A stretch of DNA of 64,000 nt, taken from contig JAJEBR010000060.1 in the NCBI GenBank assembly GCA_022822445.1, positions 62,001 through 126,000 of the forward strand. Direction: 5' to 3'. This DNA comes from Gemmatimonadota bacterium. Lineage in GTDB: Bacteria > Gemmatimonadota > Gemmatimonadetes > Longimicrobiales > Gaopeijiaceae. A program made the translations under genes and the position numbers. Shown piece after piece: positions 1 to 8,694 of the stretch; the stretch's first letter is position 1, and each line of letters opens with the position of its first letter. Below the pieces are notes generated by a model. The model did not search any database. It saw nothing but the letters and a program-made list of their open reading frames with translations, and had not been told where the DNA came from.

Positions 1-1268
1 TCGACAGTCCCGAGCTGGTATTCCTCCTGCATGATCTGGAGGCGCTCGCTGGCGAGTTCGAGGGCTCTTTCTCTCTGCTGCAGGGTCGCCCAGGTCGTGG
101 TCAGTGAGGCGTAGCGGGTCCTGATGTCCAGTTCCAGCTGCATTTGGGCCTGCCGCAGGCTCTCGTTGGCGTTTCGGACGTCGATCCGGCGGCTGGCCGT
201 GTTGTACGATCGCTGGAAGCCGTCGAAGATGGGGATCGAAAAGTTGAAACCCCAGCTGGCGGTGCCGCTGGTGCCTTCTCCGGGCCGCAGATCGAACAGG
301 GCGTCGGGCCCGGACGCAAACGACCTCCGGCCCCAATTGGTACTCGCGCTGATGGTGGGCCACCATTGGGACTGATCGGCCCGCAGCTGCGCGCGGCTGA
401 TCTGCACCCGGGCCTCCTCCGCGCGTAGCGTGGGGTTCTCCGCCAACGTCCGCGCAACGAGGCCCTCGATGTCCAGCAACGCCGGGTCGAATGGCTCGGG
501 CGGAGTCTCGGCAACATCCAGTGACACCAGGGACGGGTCACCGATGAGCACGCGCAGGTTGAGGAGCGCAATCTCCACCCTCCCCTCGGCCTCCCTCAGC
601 GCCGCGCGTTGCTGCTCGACATCCAACTCGCGCGCGAGGAGGTCGGGGCGGCGGTCGAGCGCGAGCTCGAAGCGCCGCTCGGTGAACCGCAGGTCGCTCT
701 CCCTGTCCGCCAGCAGTTCGGACTCGAGCGCCACCCGGGCCTTTTCGCGTAACACACTGAGGAACCGGTTCTGCACCTGCGCGAGGATGCCATCCAGCGT
801 CACCCTTGCGCTCAGTTTGTCGATCCGTATCTGGGCGTGGACGCGGTCGCGGTCGCGGAAGCGCCTGCCCCCGTCAAAGACCTGGTAGTTCAGACTCAGA
901 CCGGCGAAGGCATCGGAGGAATTCAGCCAGGCAGGGTTCAGATTCTCGGTGGGTCTGCCCACGAAGTCGCGATAGCTGGTCTGTCGTTGAAAGCTCTGTC
1001 CGGTCGAGTAGCTGGCATTCACGTTGGGCAGGAATGCCGCCCAGGCTTGCCGCGACCGGCCACCCAGCAACTCCAGCTGGTTGATCGTCTGGCGGTATTG
1101 GGGGTTGTGTTCGGTGGCGAGGGCCAGGGCCTCCTCGAGGGTCAGGACCCTCACCCCCGGGTTCCGCTGCATCTGCTGGGCGGACAGGGCAGTGCCGTCC
1201 GCCGCGCCGCCGATCGTTCCCGCCAGGAGCGCCGCAACCGCCCAGGCCACACCTGGCCGTTGTGCCAA
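1..1268 (-). CDS. TolC-family outer-membrane efflux protein (3' end cut by window)
   Basis: The minus strand is open from about 1268 to the window edge. Translation gives a signal peptide (hydrophobic WAVAALLAGTIGGAA) and then long helical stretches typical of TolC: LTLEEALALATEHNPQYRQT near the N-terminus, and LRQAQMQLELDIRTRYASL followed by an ERLQIMQEEYQLGTV segment at the edge. These match the alternating coiled-coil hairpins of outer-membrane factors that form the exit duct of tripartite pumps. The C-terminus and stop lie outside the window. The start is uncertain: TTG at 1268 gives the better signal peptide, GTG at 1250 is the alternative. It lies 65 bases downstream of the adaptor gene on the same strand, so the two probably form one efflux operon with a pump gene beyond the edge. 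Confidence 0.85.
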   Translation of the reverse strand, partial: MAQRPGVAWAVAALLAGTIGGAADGTALSAQQMQRNPGVRVLTLEEALALATEHNPQYRQTINQLELLGGRSRQAWAAFLPNVNASYSTGQSFQRQTSYRDFVGRPTENLNPAWLNSSDAFAGLSLNYQVFDGGRRFRDRDRVHAQIRIDKLSARVTLDGILAQVQNRFLSVLREKARVALESELLADRESDLRFTERRFELALDRRPDLLARELDVEQQRAALREAEGRVEIALLNLRVLIGDPSLVSLDVAETPPEPFDPALLDIEGLVARTLAENPTLRAEEARVQISRAQLRADQSQWWPTISASTNWGRRSFASGPDALFDLRPGEGTSGTASWGFNFSIPIFDGFQRSYNTASRRIDVRNANESLRQAQMQLELDIRTRYASLTTTWATLQQRERALELASERLQIMQEEYQLGTV

Positions 1269-1333
1269 CGTGCGGCACCCGCATCGTTGTGAAGGAGCGT
1301 TGTCACGCGGCTCCCAACCTCTGGTTCCGGATC

Positions 1334-2515
1334 TCATCGCGTGGGTCTCCCTCCGGCCGCCGCCACGTCTTCGACCAGCTGGACGGCGGCGTCGTGAATG
1401 ATCGATTGATGGCCGTCGATGAGGACGGTCCATCCGGGCTCCACCCATTCCTGGCTGCCCGGCTCCCCGAGGAGTTCGACCAGGTACTCGTTCATCCGGC
1501 CGAGGGGAACGTAGATCCACTTGGCTCTTCCGTCCTGTTCGACGAAGAGGTGGCTGCGGCGGTCCTCCGTCTCGCGGATCGCGGTCCTGGGCACGAGGAT
1601 CCTGTCGGGGTACTGGCGGGCCTCCAGGCGCGCGTCGGCGTACATGCCGGGGCGGATGCGTCCGTCGGGATTGGGAAGCAGGACGGTGACCCGGGTCGTG
1701 TTCGTCTGCAGGTCCACGATGGGGTTGATGGTCTCGATCCGGCCGGTGAAGGTGGTGTCCGGCAGGGCCGAGAAGACCATCGAGGCCCCGCGCCCCTCCT
1801 CCAGATCGACCACGGCGGTCTCCAGAACCGAGACCGAAACCTTGATCGGATCGATCGTGACCACGGTGAGGAGCTCGGTGCCGCCCACGTGCTGGCCCGC
1901 GACAACATTCAGATCCGCGACCCGGCCCGCGAAGGGCGCCGTGATCCTGGTCTTCGCCATTTCGATTTCGGCGCGCTGGAGGTTGACTTCCGCCGCCGCG
2001 AGCCCGGTGAGGATCCTGGCCCGCTCGGCGCGGGCCGCCCGGAGTGCCGGATCCTCGATCATCTCGTCCTGGAGCAGGCGGACTTCGTAGTCGACCTCGG
2101 CCCTTTCCTTCGCGGCGCGGGCGTCCGCCAGGTTCAGCGCGTAGTCCGTGGTGTCGATCTGGATGAGCAGCTGTCCCGCGCGCACCTGCTGGTTCTCGCG
2201 CACATGGATCGCCTGCACGAGTCCCGAGACCTGGGACGTCAGCTTGACCTCGCGCAACGCCTCGGCGCGGGCCTTGGCGATCACGGAGATGCGCAGGGTG
2301 TCGCGCACCACCGGGACGCCAACCACCGGCGTGGGAATCTCGGCGTTGAACTGCTGGACGACGGATTCGACCACCTCCTGCTCCGCCTCCGACATCTCCG
2401 GCTCCTCCTCGGTGACCTCGGCCGGGGGGCGCAGGCGATACCAGGTGAAGTAGGTGAGGCCGCCCAGGATGAGGAGGACCGTGATCAGTCCAAGTGTGGT
2501 GCGCGACTGTGACAT
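1334..2515 (-). CDS. RND efflux periplasmic adaptor (membrane fusion protein)
   Basis: This 393-aa protein starts at ATG 2515 behind a GGAGC-like ribosome site. It has one N-terminal anchor helix (LGLITVLLILGGLTYFTWY), an acidic linker, then the HlyD/MFP order: a lipoyl-like half (VSGLVQAIHVRENQQVRAGQ), a helical hairpin rich in Ala/Glu/Arg, the second lipoyl half (ITAPFAGRVADLNVVAGQHV), and beta-barrel and membrane-proximal regions. Family members bridge an inner-membrane RND pump and a TolC duct. The TolC-like gene directly downstream supports this role. The substrate cannot be told from sequence. No pump gene lies within the window. Confidence 0.9.
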   Translation of the reverse strand: MSQSRTTLGLITVLLILGGLTYFTWYRLRPPAEVTEEEPEMSEAEQEVVESVVQQFNAEIPTPVVGVPVVRDTLRISVIAKARAEALREVKLTSQVSGLVQAIHVRENQQVRAGQLLIQIDTTDYALNLADARAAKERAEVDYEVRLLQDEMIEDPALRAARAERARILTGLAAAEVNLQRAEIEMAKTRITAPFAGRVADLNVVAGQHVGGTELLTVVTIDPIKVSVSVLETAVVDLEEGRGASMVFSALPDTTFTGRIETINPIVDLQTNTTRVTVLLPNPDGRIRPGMYADARLEARQYPDRILVPRTAIRETEDRRSHLFVEQDGRAKWIYVPLGRMNEYLVELLGEPGSQEWVEPGWTVLIDGHQSIIHDAAVQLVEDVAAAGGRPTR

Positions 2516-2639
2516 CTCAAGCTCCGTTCGGTTTCCGGCCGGTTTCACTGCGGGCGCCCCGCAAGACCCCGGCCACCCATTCCTTCACATCTACTGTTCT
2601 GATATCGCGGGAGTGTCAACGGTTGCCCCGCGCAGGCGG

Positions 2640-3875
2640 TCAGCTGCGCTCGTCGCCGCCGTAGCGCCGCTGGACATAGTCCCCCAGAATCTCCTTGAAC
2701 TCCTCGACGATGCGGTCGCCCTTGAGGGTCCGCAGGTGCGCTCCGTCCATGTAGACAGGGGCCTTGGGCTCCTCGAAGGTGCCGGGGAGCGAGATGCCCA
2801 GGTCCGCGTGCTTCGACTCCCCCGGACCGTTCACCACGCATCCCATGACGGCGACCTTGAGGTCCTCCACGCCGGGGTAGATGCGCCTCCATTCGGGCAT
2901 GCGGCGGCGGATGTGGCCCTGGATGTCCTCCGTCATCTCCTGGAAGAAGGTGCTGGTGGTGCGGCCGCACCCCGGGCACGCGGTCACCTGCGGCTCGAAG
3001 CTGCGGATGTCGAGCGACTGCAGGATCTGCTGCGCGATCTGGACCTCCTCCGTGCGGTCTCCCCCCGGGCGGGGCGTGAGCGACACGCGGATCGTGTCCC
3101 CGATCCCGTCGAGGAGGAGCGGGGCGAGGGCGACCGAGGTGGCCACGATCCCCTTCGACCCCATCCCGGCCTCGGTCAGCCCCAGGTGCAGCGGGTATTC
3201 CGTGAGCGGGGCCAGCTGCCGGTACACGAGGATGAGTTCGCGCACGCCCGAGACCTTGGCGCTGAGTACGATCCGGTCGGCGCCCAGTCCCGTCTCCTCG
3301 GCGAGCTCGGCCGACCGGGTCGCGCTTTCGACGACGGCGTCGCGCAGGACCTCGGCCGCGTCCTTCGGGTTCGCGAGGCGGCCGTTCTCGTCCATCATCG
3401 CGGTGAGAAGGCGCTGGTCGAGCGAGCCCCAGTTCACCCCGATGCGGATGGCCTTGCCGTTCTCGATGGCGATGCGCACGATCGCCTGGAAGTTCTCGTC
3501 GCGGCGGCTCGTCCCGACGTTGCCCGGGTTGATCCGGTACTTGTGCAGGAGGGCCGCCGCGCGGGGATGGTCGCGCAGCAGGATGTGGCCGTTGTAGTGG
3601 AAATCGCCGACGATCGGCACCGTGCAGCCCAGGTCGGCGAGGCGCTCGAAGAGTTCGGGGACGGCGGCCGCGGCGTGCTTGTTGTTGACCGTGACGCGCA
3701 CGATCTCGCTCCCCGCGTCGGCGAGCGCCCTGACCTGCGCGGCGGTCGCGGCCGGGTCGGCGGTGTCGGTGTTGGTCATCGACTGCACGACGACGGGGTT
3801 GCCGCCGCCCACCTTCACGCCGCCGATGTCGACCTCGATGGACCGTCTCGCCACTGCGCTCTGCTCCTTCGTCAC
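2640..3875 (-). CDS. ispG: 4-hydroxy-3-methylbut-2-enyl diphosphate synthase (MEP pathway)
   Basis: IspG (GcpE) converts MEcPP to HMBPP in the penultimate step of the non-mevalonate isoprenoid pathway, using a [4Fe-4S] cluster. The 411-aa product has the N-terminal TIM barrel ([43 protein letters not shown]) and the C-terminal cluster domain with CPGCGRT and [16 protein letters not shown], so the three cluster cysteines and the conserved Glu are present. I chose GTG 3875 because homology begins shortly after it ([20 protein letters not shown]). The reading frame stays open upstream only through the 19-bp repeat array, which is not coding-like. It is divergent from the S9 peptidase gene. Confidence 0.95.
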   Translation of the reverse strand: MTKEQSAVARRSIEVDIGGVKVGGGNPVVVQSMTNTDTADPAATAAQVRALADAGSEIVRVTVNNKHAAAAVPELFERLADLGCTVPIVGDFHYNGHILLRDHPRAAALLHKYRINPGNVGTSRRDENFQAIVRIAIENGKAIRIGVNWGSLDQRLLTAMMDENGRLANPKDAAEVLRDAVVESATRSAELAEETGLGADRIVLSAKVSGVRELILVYRQLAPLTEYPLHLGLTEAGMGSKGIVATSVALAPLLLDGIGDTIRVSLTPRPGGDRTEEVQIAQQILQSLDIRSFEPQVTACPGCGRTTSTFFQEMTEDIQGHIRRRMPEWRRIYPGVEDLKVAVMGCVVNGPGESKHADLGISLPGTFEEPKAPVYMDGAHLRTLKGDRIVEEFKEILGDYVQRRYGGDERS

Positions 3876-3961
3876 GATCTGTTGACCGGCGGGGTGGCGC
3901 GGTGAACGCGCCGCCCGAAAGCTACCCACGCGGCGGGATGGGCAACAAGGCGGGCGTGGCG

Positions 3962-4094
3962 GGTGACCCGGACGCGGGGGTGTGACGCGGGAGCGGCGGT
4001 GTGACGCGGACGCGGCGGTGTGACGCGGGAGCGGCGGTGTGACGCGGACCCGAGGGTGTGACCGGACGCGGGGGGTGTGACGCGGGCGCGGGGG
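3962..4094. repeat. Seven-copy 19-bp tandem repeat
   Basis: Seven consecutive 19-bp units begin at 3962, 3981, 4000, 4019, 4038, 4057 and 4076. Most begin TGTGACGCGG and are followed by a variable GC-rich half. Period length is strictly 19 although bases vary. It fills most of the 327-bp gap (3876-4202) between divergent ispG and the S9 peptidase gene. Because 19 is not a multiple of three and both neighbours read away from it, it is non-coding. It could be a direct-repeat operator or a variable-number repeat; no promoter is obvious in the rest of the gap. Confidence 0.85.
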
Positions 4095-4202
4095 TGTGCC
4101 CCATCCTTGCACCGGGACCACGGGTGGGGAATATTGGGCAGGCACTGTGGCGCGACGCCGTCTGCGCGCGCTTCCCATCCCAGGAAGTCGGAAGGTGGAA
4201 CG

Positions 4203-7085
4203 ATGAAGACCGCAACACTCCTTTCCCGCTGCACCGTGGTGGTGGCAGCGGTCCTCCTCGCGTGCGCGCTCGCGGCGCCCGCGCACACCCAGGAAAAGAA
4301 GCCGACGCTGACCGTCGACGACTACGGCCAGTTCGAGCGTCTCGGAGGCGCGACGCTGTCACCGGACGGCCGCTGGATGGCGGTGGGCATCAGCCGCGTC
4401 AACGACGAGGGCGAGCTCCGCCTGCACTCCACCGATTCCGATTCGGTGGTGGTGATCCCCTTCGCCACGCGTCCCGTGTTCAGCGGCGACAACCGCTGGC
4501 TGGCGTATGCGATCGGGGTCTCGCCCGACCAGCGCGAACGGATGCAGCAGCAGCGCCAGCCCGTGCGTACCAAGCTCGGTCTCCTGGACTTCCAGACCGG
4601 CGAACAGGAGACCATCGACGACATTCAGTCCTTCACCTTTTCGGAGGACGGGCGCTACCTGGCGCTGAGGCGCTACAAGCCCCAGGAGAAGGAGTCGAGC
4701 GGCGTGGACGTGGTCGTGCGGGAGATGGCGACGGGGAACCCGATCAGCTTCGGCAACGTGGCGCAGATGGCGTGGCAGGACGAGGGATCGCTGCTGGCGA
4801 TGACGATCGACGCCGACGACCGTGTCGGCAACGGCGTCCGGCTCTACGACCCCGCGACCGGCCGGCTGCGGACGCTGGACGCCGACGAGGCCGCGTACCG
4901 GCACCTGCGGTGGCGCGAGGAGTCGGCCGACCTGGTCGTCCTCAAGACCTACAGCGACGAGGAGCACGAGGACACCGCGCACGTGGTGCTGGCGTGGCGC
5001 GACCTGGACGACGGCGACGGCACCTCCTTCGTGCTCGACCCGCGGGAGGACGACGGCGTGCCGGCCGGATCCCGGGTCACCGAGCACCGCGCCCCGAGCT
5101 GGTCGGAGGACGGGAGCACGATCTTCCTGGGGCTCCAGGAGCGCAAGCCGGTGGAAAACGCCGAGGATGGGGAGGGTGAGGGCGAGGAGGGTGATGAGGA
5201 GGAAGAGGGTGAGGAAGGCGATGAGGAAGGGGAAGGCGACGAAGGCGACGAAGAAGAAGAGGATGGCCGCCCGGCCAGACGCGGCGCCGAAGAGGAAGAG
5301 GATCCCCCGGGCGTGGAAATCTGGCACTCGAAGGATCTGGACCCCGTTCCCCAGCAGCGGGTGCGGGAGGGGACGCTGCGGCGGCTCAACCACATCGCCC
5401 GCTGGGGGCTCGACGACGGGAGCTTCCTGCAGCTGGGCGGCGATCACGCGGATGGCGCGTCCATCGTGGCGGACGGCCGGTACATGGTCGCCCGCGACGA
5501 GACCCCCTACGACGTCGACGCCATGTTCCGGCAGCAGTTCTACGATCTCTATGTCGTCGACGCCGCCACCGGGCAGCGCGACCTGGTGCGGTCCCGGATC
5601 TTCGGGGGCGCCTCGGGGAGCCCGGGGGGACGCTACCTCATGTGGTTCGAGGGCGACGACTACTGGACCTACGACCTGCAGAGCGGCGAGATCCACAACA
5701 TCACCGAGGGCGTGGACGGCGTCTTCGTCGACCTCGACAGGACTCCGACCAACGAGCAGATGCCTTCGTTCGGGACCTCCGGCTGGCTGGAGGACGACGA
5801 GGCGGTCCTGATCAACGACAAATGGGACGTCTGGGAGATCCAGCCCGACGGCTCGGGTGGCAGGCGCCTCACGCCGGGCGCGGAGAACGACGTGCTGTAC
5901 CGGCCGATACGCCTCGACCGGGAAGCCGACGCCTTCGACCCCGACGAGCCGATCTACTACTCGACCTACGGGGAGTGGACCAAGAAGGCGGGCTTCGCGC
6001 GGGCCCGCCCCGGTCGCGACCCCGAGCAGCTGATCTGGGAGGACGCGAGCATCGGCGGGTTCGGCGGCGGGCTGCAGAAGGCCGAGGACGCCGACGTGTT
6101 CGTCATCCGCAAGGAGCGCTTCGACGACTCCCCGGACTACTTCGTGACGCGCCGCGACGACCTGAGCGACCTTGAGCAGGTCACCAACACCAACCCATTC
6201 CACGCCGACTACGCCTGGGGCCACACCGAGCTCATCGACTACGAGAACGAGTGGGGCCGGAGGCTCCAGGGCTTCCTCACCTATCCGGCCAACTACGAGG
6301 AAGGCACGCAGTACCCCATGATCGTGTATCACTACGAACTGATGTCGCGGGGTCTGCACCGCTTCGTCCTGGCCGACGAGACCAACTACTACAACGTCCA
6401 GGCATGGAGCCAGGAAGGCTACTTCGTGCTGCAGCCGGACATCGTCTTCCGCGACCGCGATCCGGGGCGCTCCAGCGTCCAGACGCTGCGCCCGGCGGTG
6501 GCCGCCGCGGTGGAAACGGGGATGATCGATCCCGAGCGGGTGGGCCTGATCGGGCACTCCTGGGGGGGTTATCAGACGACCTTCTTCGTCACGCAGGACG
6601 ACGTCTTCGCCAGTGCCGTCGCCGGCGCGCCGCTCACGAACCTGATGAGCATGTACCTGTCATTCTACTGGAACTCGGGCGGCACCGACGCGCGCATCTT
6701 CGAGATCAGCCAGGGGCGGATGCAGGTGCCGTGGTGGGAGGACTACGACTCGTATGCGGCCAACTCGCCGGTCCACAACATCCAGAACATGAACACGCCG
6801 CTGCTCATGATGTTCGGTAGCGACGACGGGGCGGTCGAGTTCAACCAGGGGGTCGAGTTCTACAATGCGGCCCGGCGCCTTGGCAAGGACATGGTGCTGC
6901 TGGTCTACGACGGCGAGAACCACAGCCTGGCGCGGGAACCCAACCAGAAGGACTACCGCAACCGCATCATGGAGTGGTTCGCCCACTACCTGAAGGGCGA
7001 GCCGGCGCCGGACTGGATCAGCAAGGGGCTGTCCTACATCGAGCAGAAGGACGGGCTGCAGCGGAAACGGAGGCCGATCAGCTAG
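4203..7085 (+). CDS. S9-family (prolyl oligopeptidase-type) secreted peptidase
   Basis: This 960-aa protein starts at ATG 4203 after a GGTGGA-type ribosome site and carries a Sec signal peptide ending near APAHTQ. The first two thirds form a WD40-like beta-propeller ([29 protein letters not shown]). The C-terminal alpha/beta hydrolase has the nucleophile GHSWGGYQT (Ser about residue 786), an Asp in [13 protein letters not shown] and a His in [15 protein letters not shown], so the triad is complete. Family members cleave peptides after proline or act as acyl-peptide hydrolases in the periplasm. An insertion at about residues 318-360 is almost wholly Glu/Asp/Gly, unusual for the propeller. The gene ends towards SusD with structured DNA between them. 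Confidence 0.93.
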   Translation: MKTATLLSRCTVVVAAVLLACALAAPAHTQEKKPTLTVDDYGQFERLGGATLSPDGRWMAVGISRVNDEGELRLHSTDSDSVVVIPFATRPVFSGDNRWLAYAIGVSPDQRERMQQQRQPVRTKLGLLDFQTGEQETIDDIQSFTFSEDGRYLALRRYKPQEKESSGVDVVVREMATGNPISFGNVAQMAWQDEGSLLAMTIDADDRVGNGVRLYDPATGRLRTLDADEAAYRHLRWREESADLVVLKTYSDEEHEDTAHVVLAWRDLDDGDGTSFVLDPREDDGVPAGSRVTEHRAPSWSEDGSTIFLGLQERKPVENAEDGEGEGEEGDEEEEGEEGDEEGEGDEGDEEEEDGRPARRGAEEEEDPPGVEIWHSKDLDPVPQQRVREGTLRRLNHIARWGLDDGSFLQLGGDHADGASIVADGRYMVARDETPYDVDAMFRQQFYDLYVVDAATGQRDLVRSRIFGGASGSPGGRYLMWFEGDDYWTYDLQSGEIHNITEGVDGVFVDLDRTPTNEQMPSFGTSGWLEDDEAVLINDKWDVWEIQPDGSGGRRLTPGAENDVLYRPIRLDREADAFDPDEPIYYSTYGEWTKKAGFARARPGRDPEQLIWEDASIGGFGGGLQKAEDADVFVIRKERFDDSPDYFVTRRDDLSDLEQVTNTNPFHADYAWGHTELIDYENEWGRRLQGFLTYPANYEEGTQYPMIVYHYELMSRGLHRFVLADETNYYNVQAWSQEGYFVLQPDIVFRDRDPGRSSVQTLRPAVAAAVETGMIDPERVGLIGHSWGGYQTTFFVTQDDVFASAVAGAPLTNLMSMYLSFYWNSGGTDARIFEISQGRMQVPWWEDYDSYAANSPVHNIQNMNTPLLMMFGSDDGAVEFNQGVEFYNAARRLGKDMVLLVYDGENHSLAREPNQKDYRNRIMEWFAHYLKGEPAPDWISKGLSYIEQKDGLQRKRRPIS

Positions 7086-7093
7086 CAAGGCGC

Positions 7094-7172
7094 GGTGCTC
7101 CGGCACATGGCGCTGTAATGAAAACATTACAAAATGCCATGTCCTGTTTACATTCAGGACATCCGGAGCACC
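7094..7172. repeat. 37-bp GTMA/TKAC element (copy 1) inside nested inverted repeats
   Basis: Units are GTAATGAAAACATTAC (7115-7130) and GCCATGTCCTGTTTAC (7136-7151) with spacer AAAAT. Here the element is enclosed by a perfect 10-bp inverted repeat, GGTGCTCCGG (7094-7103) and CCGGAGCACC (7163-7172). Inside lie a stem ACATGGC/GCCATGT (7105-7111 and 7136-7142), a stem TGTAATG/CATTACA (7114-7120 and 7125-7131), and a competing stem ATGTCCTG/CAGGACAT (7139-7146 and 7155-7162). The whole could fold as a branched hairpin in RNA or a cruciform in DNA. It lies between the convergent 3' ends of the S9 peptidase and SusD genes. Confidence 0.8.
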
Positions 7173-7204
7173 ACTGGCACGCGTGACGCTGGTCAGGGCG
7201 CAAC

Positions 7205-7242
7205 GCGGCGGGGGCGGGCGAATCAGGTCCCGCCCCCGCCGC
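7205..7242. terminator. Strong GC hairpin between convergent genes
   Basis: A perfect 14-bp inverted repeat (7205-7218 and 7229-7242) with a 10-base loop is followed on the plus strand by TCTCCTTT. Its location between the converging S9 peptidase and SusD genes suggests a bidirectional transcription terminator. The T-tract is weak, so the hairpin call is safer than the factor-independent mechanism. Confidence 0.65.
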
Positions 7243-7286
7243 TCTCCTTTGCGGCCGAGTCCCCTCAGGTCAGCCGGTGAGGCCGC

Positions 7287-8666
7287 TCAATTCCCGTAGA
7301 TCGTGCCGCAGGGCTGGTCGCGCCCGGTTCCCAGTTCGGGACGGGCCAGACACTCGTTCTGCGGGAAGGGAAGCTGCAGGAACACGACGTGGTCGTCGCG
7401 GGCCCGGGGGAGCTGGTCCGTGCGGCCGTACTGCCGTGCGTCGTAGTAGGTGAAACCGCCCTCCAGCGCGAGCGACATGAACTTGTTGTAGAGGATCTCG
7501 TCGAGCACGGCTGCGTCGTTGCCGGGATCCTCGAAGGGCGCCAGGCCGTGCGCGGCGCGGATGATGTTCACATCGTCGATGGCCCCCTGGCGGTCCCCCG
7601 TGGCGAGGGCCGCTTCCGCGTGAATGAGGATCAGCTCCTCGTTCCTCACCCACGGGACGGGCGAGTCCTGGTTCGGGTAGATGGTGAATCTCTCGGTGAC
7701 ATCGATCCCCAGCAGCGAGAAGACCTGGGGCTGGACCTCGGTCTTGCCGGTCGCGCGGTCGTCGGGAGTCCCGTCCGGCTTCATCTGGGCGTCCGCCAGG
7801 AAGCGCGGGTGCGCGAAGTGGCTGGCCCTCGAGAAGAACGGATTGGCGGCGTCGCCCGGATTGGTGCTGTAGTTGTGGTACAGCCCGTGGGCGAGATCCC
7901 CGCCGGGGTTCATGAACGAGGCCCCGAGCGCGGCCATCGCCTGGCCCCACTCCCCGTTGTACTTGTGGTAGCGGGCCTTGAGCGCGCGGTTGAGGCGGAT
8001 GAAGTCGGCGGGGGTCGAGAAGCCGGCGTAGCCGCTCGTCAGCCCGAAGGGGAAGGAGTTCCCCGCGCTGGAGAGGTGGGCCTGCGCCTCGTCCAGGAGC
8101 TGGTGGATGCGGGCGTAGACCTGGTCCTCGCTCACGATGGGCGACAGCTCGTCACCCGGGTCGGCGGGCGGCTCCAGCGCCGCACCGAAGGAAGTGTGCA
8201 TGATGATGATGTTCCAGAGCGACTGCGCCGCCACCGTCTTCGCGAAGCCCCGGATCGCGTTCTTGTCCGGCTCGGCGATCGCCTCGACGGCGTCCACCGC
8301 GTCGAGCAGCACCTGGATGTTCTTGAGGCTGGAATACCCCCAGAAGGCGCCCCCGTTCACCGGGTCCAGAGGTCCGATCAGGCGGTTGGTCGTGGTCCGG
8401 GGCTCCTCCGGGCGGAGGTCGTAGGCCTCACGCCCCCAGATGCCCAGGTAGAGCACCCGGGAAGAGGTGTTGCCGCGAGCGGTCGCCATGAGGTTCTGGG
8501 CCGCCGCCACCACGCTGTTGACGGTGGGGTTGGTGGTCAGGTCCTCCACGCTGGGGTCGTTGAAGTTGGGCACGACGAGGTCGGAGCACGCCGCGCCGCT
8601 CAGCGCGAGCGCGAACACTGCCGCGCCGGCTGCTTTCTTCGCGTTTCGTCTGTTCTTGCTGTTCAT
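7287..8666 (-). CDS. SusD/RagB-family outer-membrane lipoprotein
   Basis: This 459-aa lipoprotein has a basic N-terminus, a hydrophobic core and a lipobox cysteine (ALSGAAC). It continues with the SusD-type N-terminal segment (LVVPNFNDPSVEDL), TPR-like helices, and the C-terminal RagB/SusD region including EELILIHAEAALATGDRQGA and the late EGGFTYYDARQYGR segment. SusD proteins cap a SusC barrel and capture oligosaccharides or other nutrients at the cell surface. It lies 28 bases downstream of susC on the same strand, which is the standard arrangement. No sigma/anti-sigma pair or hydrolase cluster is adjacent, so the substrate is unknown. Confidence 0.93.
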   Translation of the reverse strand: MNSKNRRNAKKAAGAAVFALALSGAACSDLVVPNFNDPSVEDLTTNPTVNSVVAAAQNLMATARGNTSSRVLYLGIWGREAYDLRPEEPRTTTNRLIGPLDPVNGGAFWGYSSLKNIQVLLDAVDAVEAIAEPDKNAIRGFAKTVAAQSLWNIIIMHTSFGAALEPPADPGDELSPIVSEDQVYARIHQLLDEAQAHLSSAGNSFPFGLTSGYAGFSTPADFIRLNRALKARYHKYNGEWGQAMAALGASFMNPGGDLAHGLYHNYSTNPGDAANPFFSRASHFAHPRFLADAQMKPDGTPDDRATGKTEVQPQVFSLLGIDVTERFTIYPNQDSPVPWVRNEELILIHAEAALATGDRQGAIDDVNIIRAAHGLAPFEDPGNDAAVLDEILYNKFMSLALEGGFTYYDARQYGRTDQLPRARDDHVVFLQLPFPQNECLARPELGTGRDQPCGTIYGN

Positions 8667-8694
8667 TTTTCGTATTCTCCCTGGCCTGCGCCGG

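Noticed and set aside
7115-7151. Simple operator for one transcription factor
   Set aside because: Three of nine copies lie between convergent gene ends and two within coding sequence, so promoter control cannot explain the family, though protein binding remains possible.
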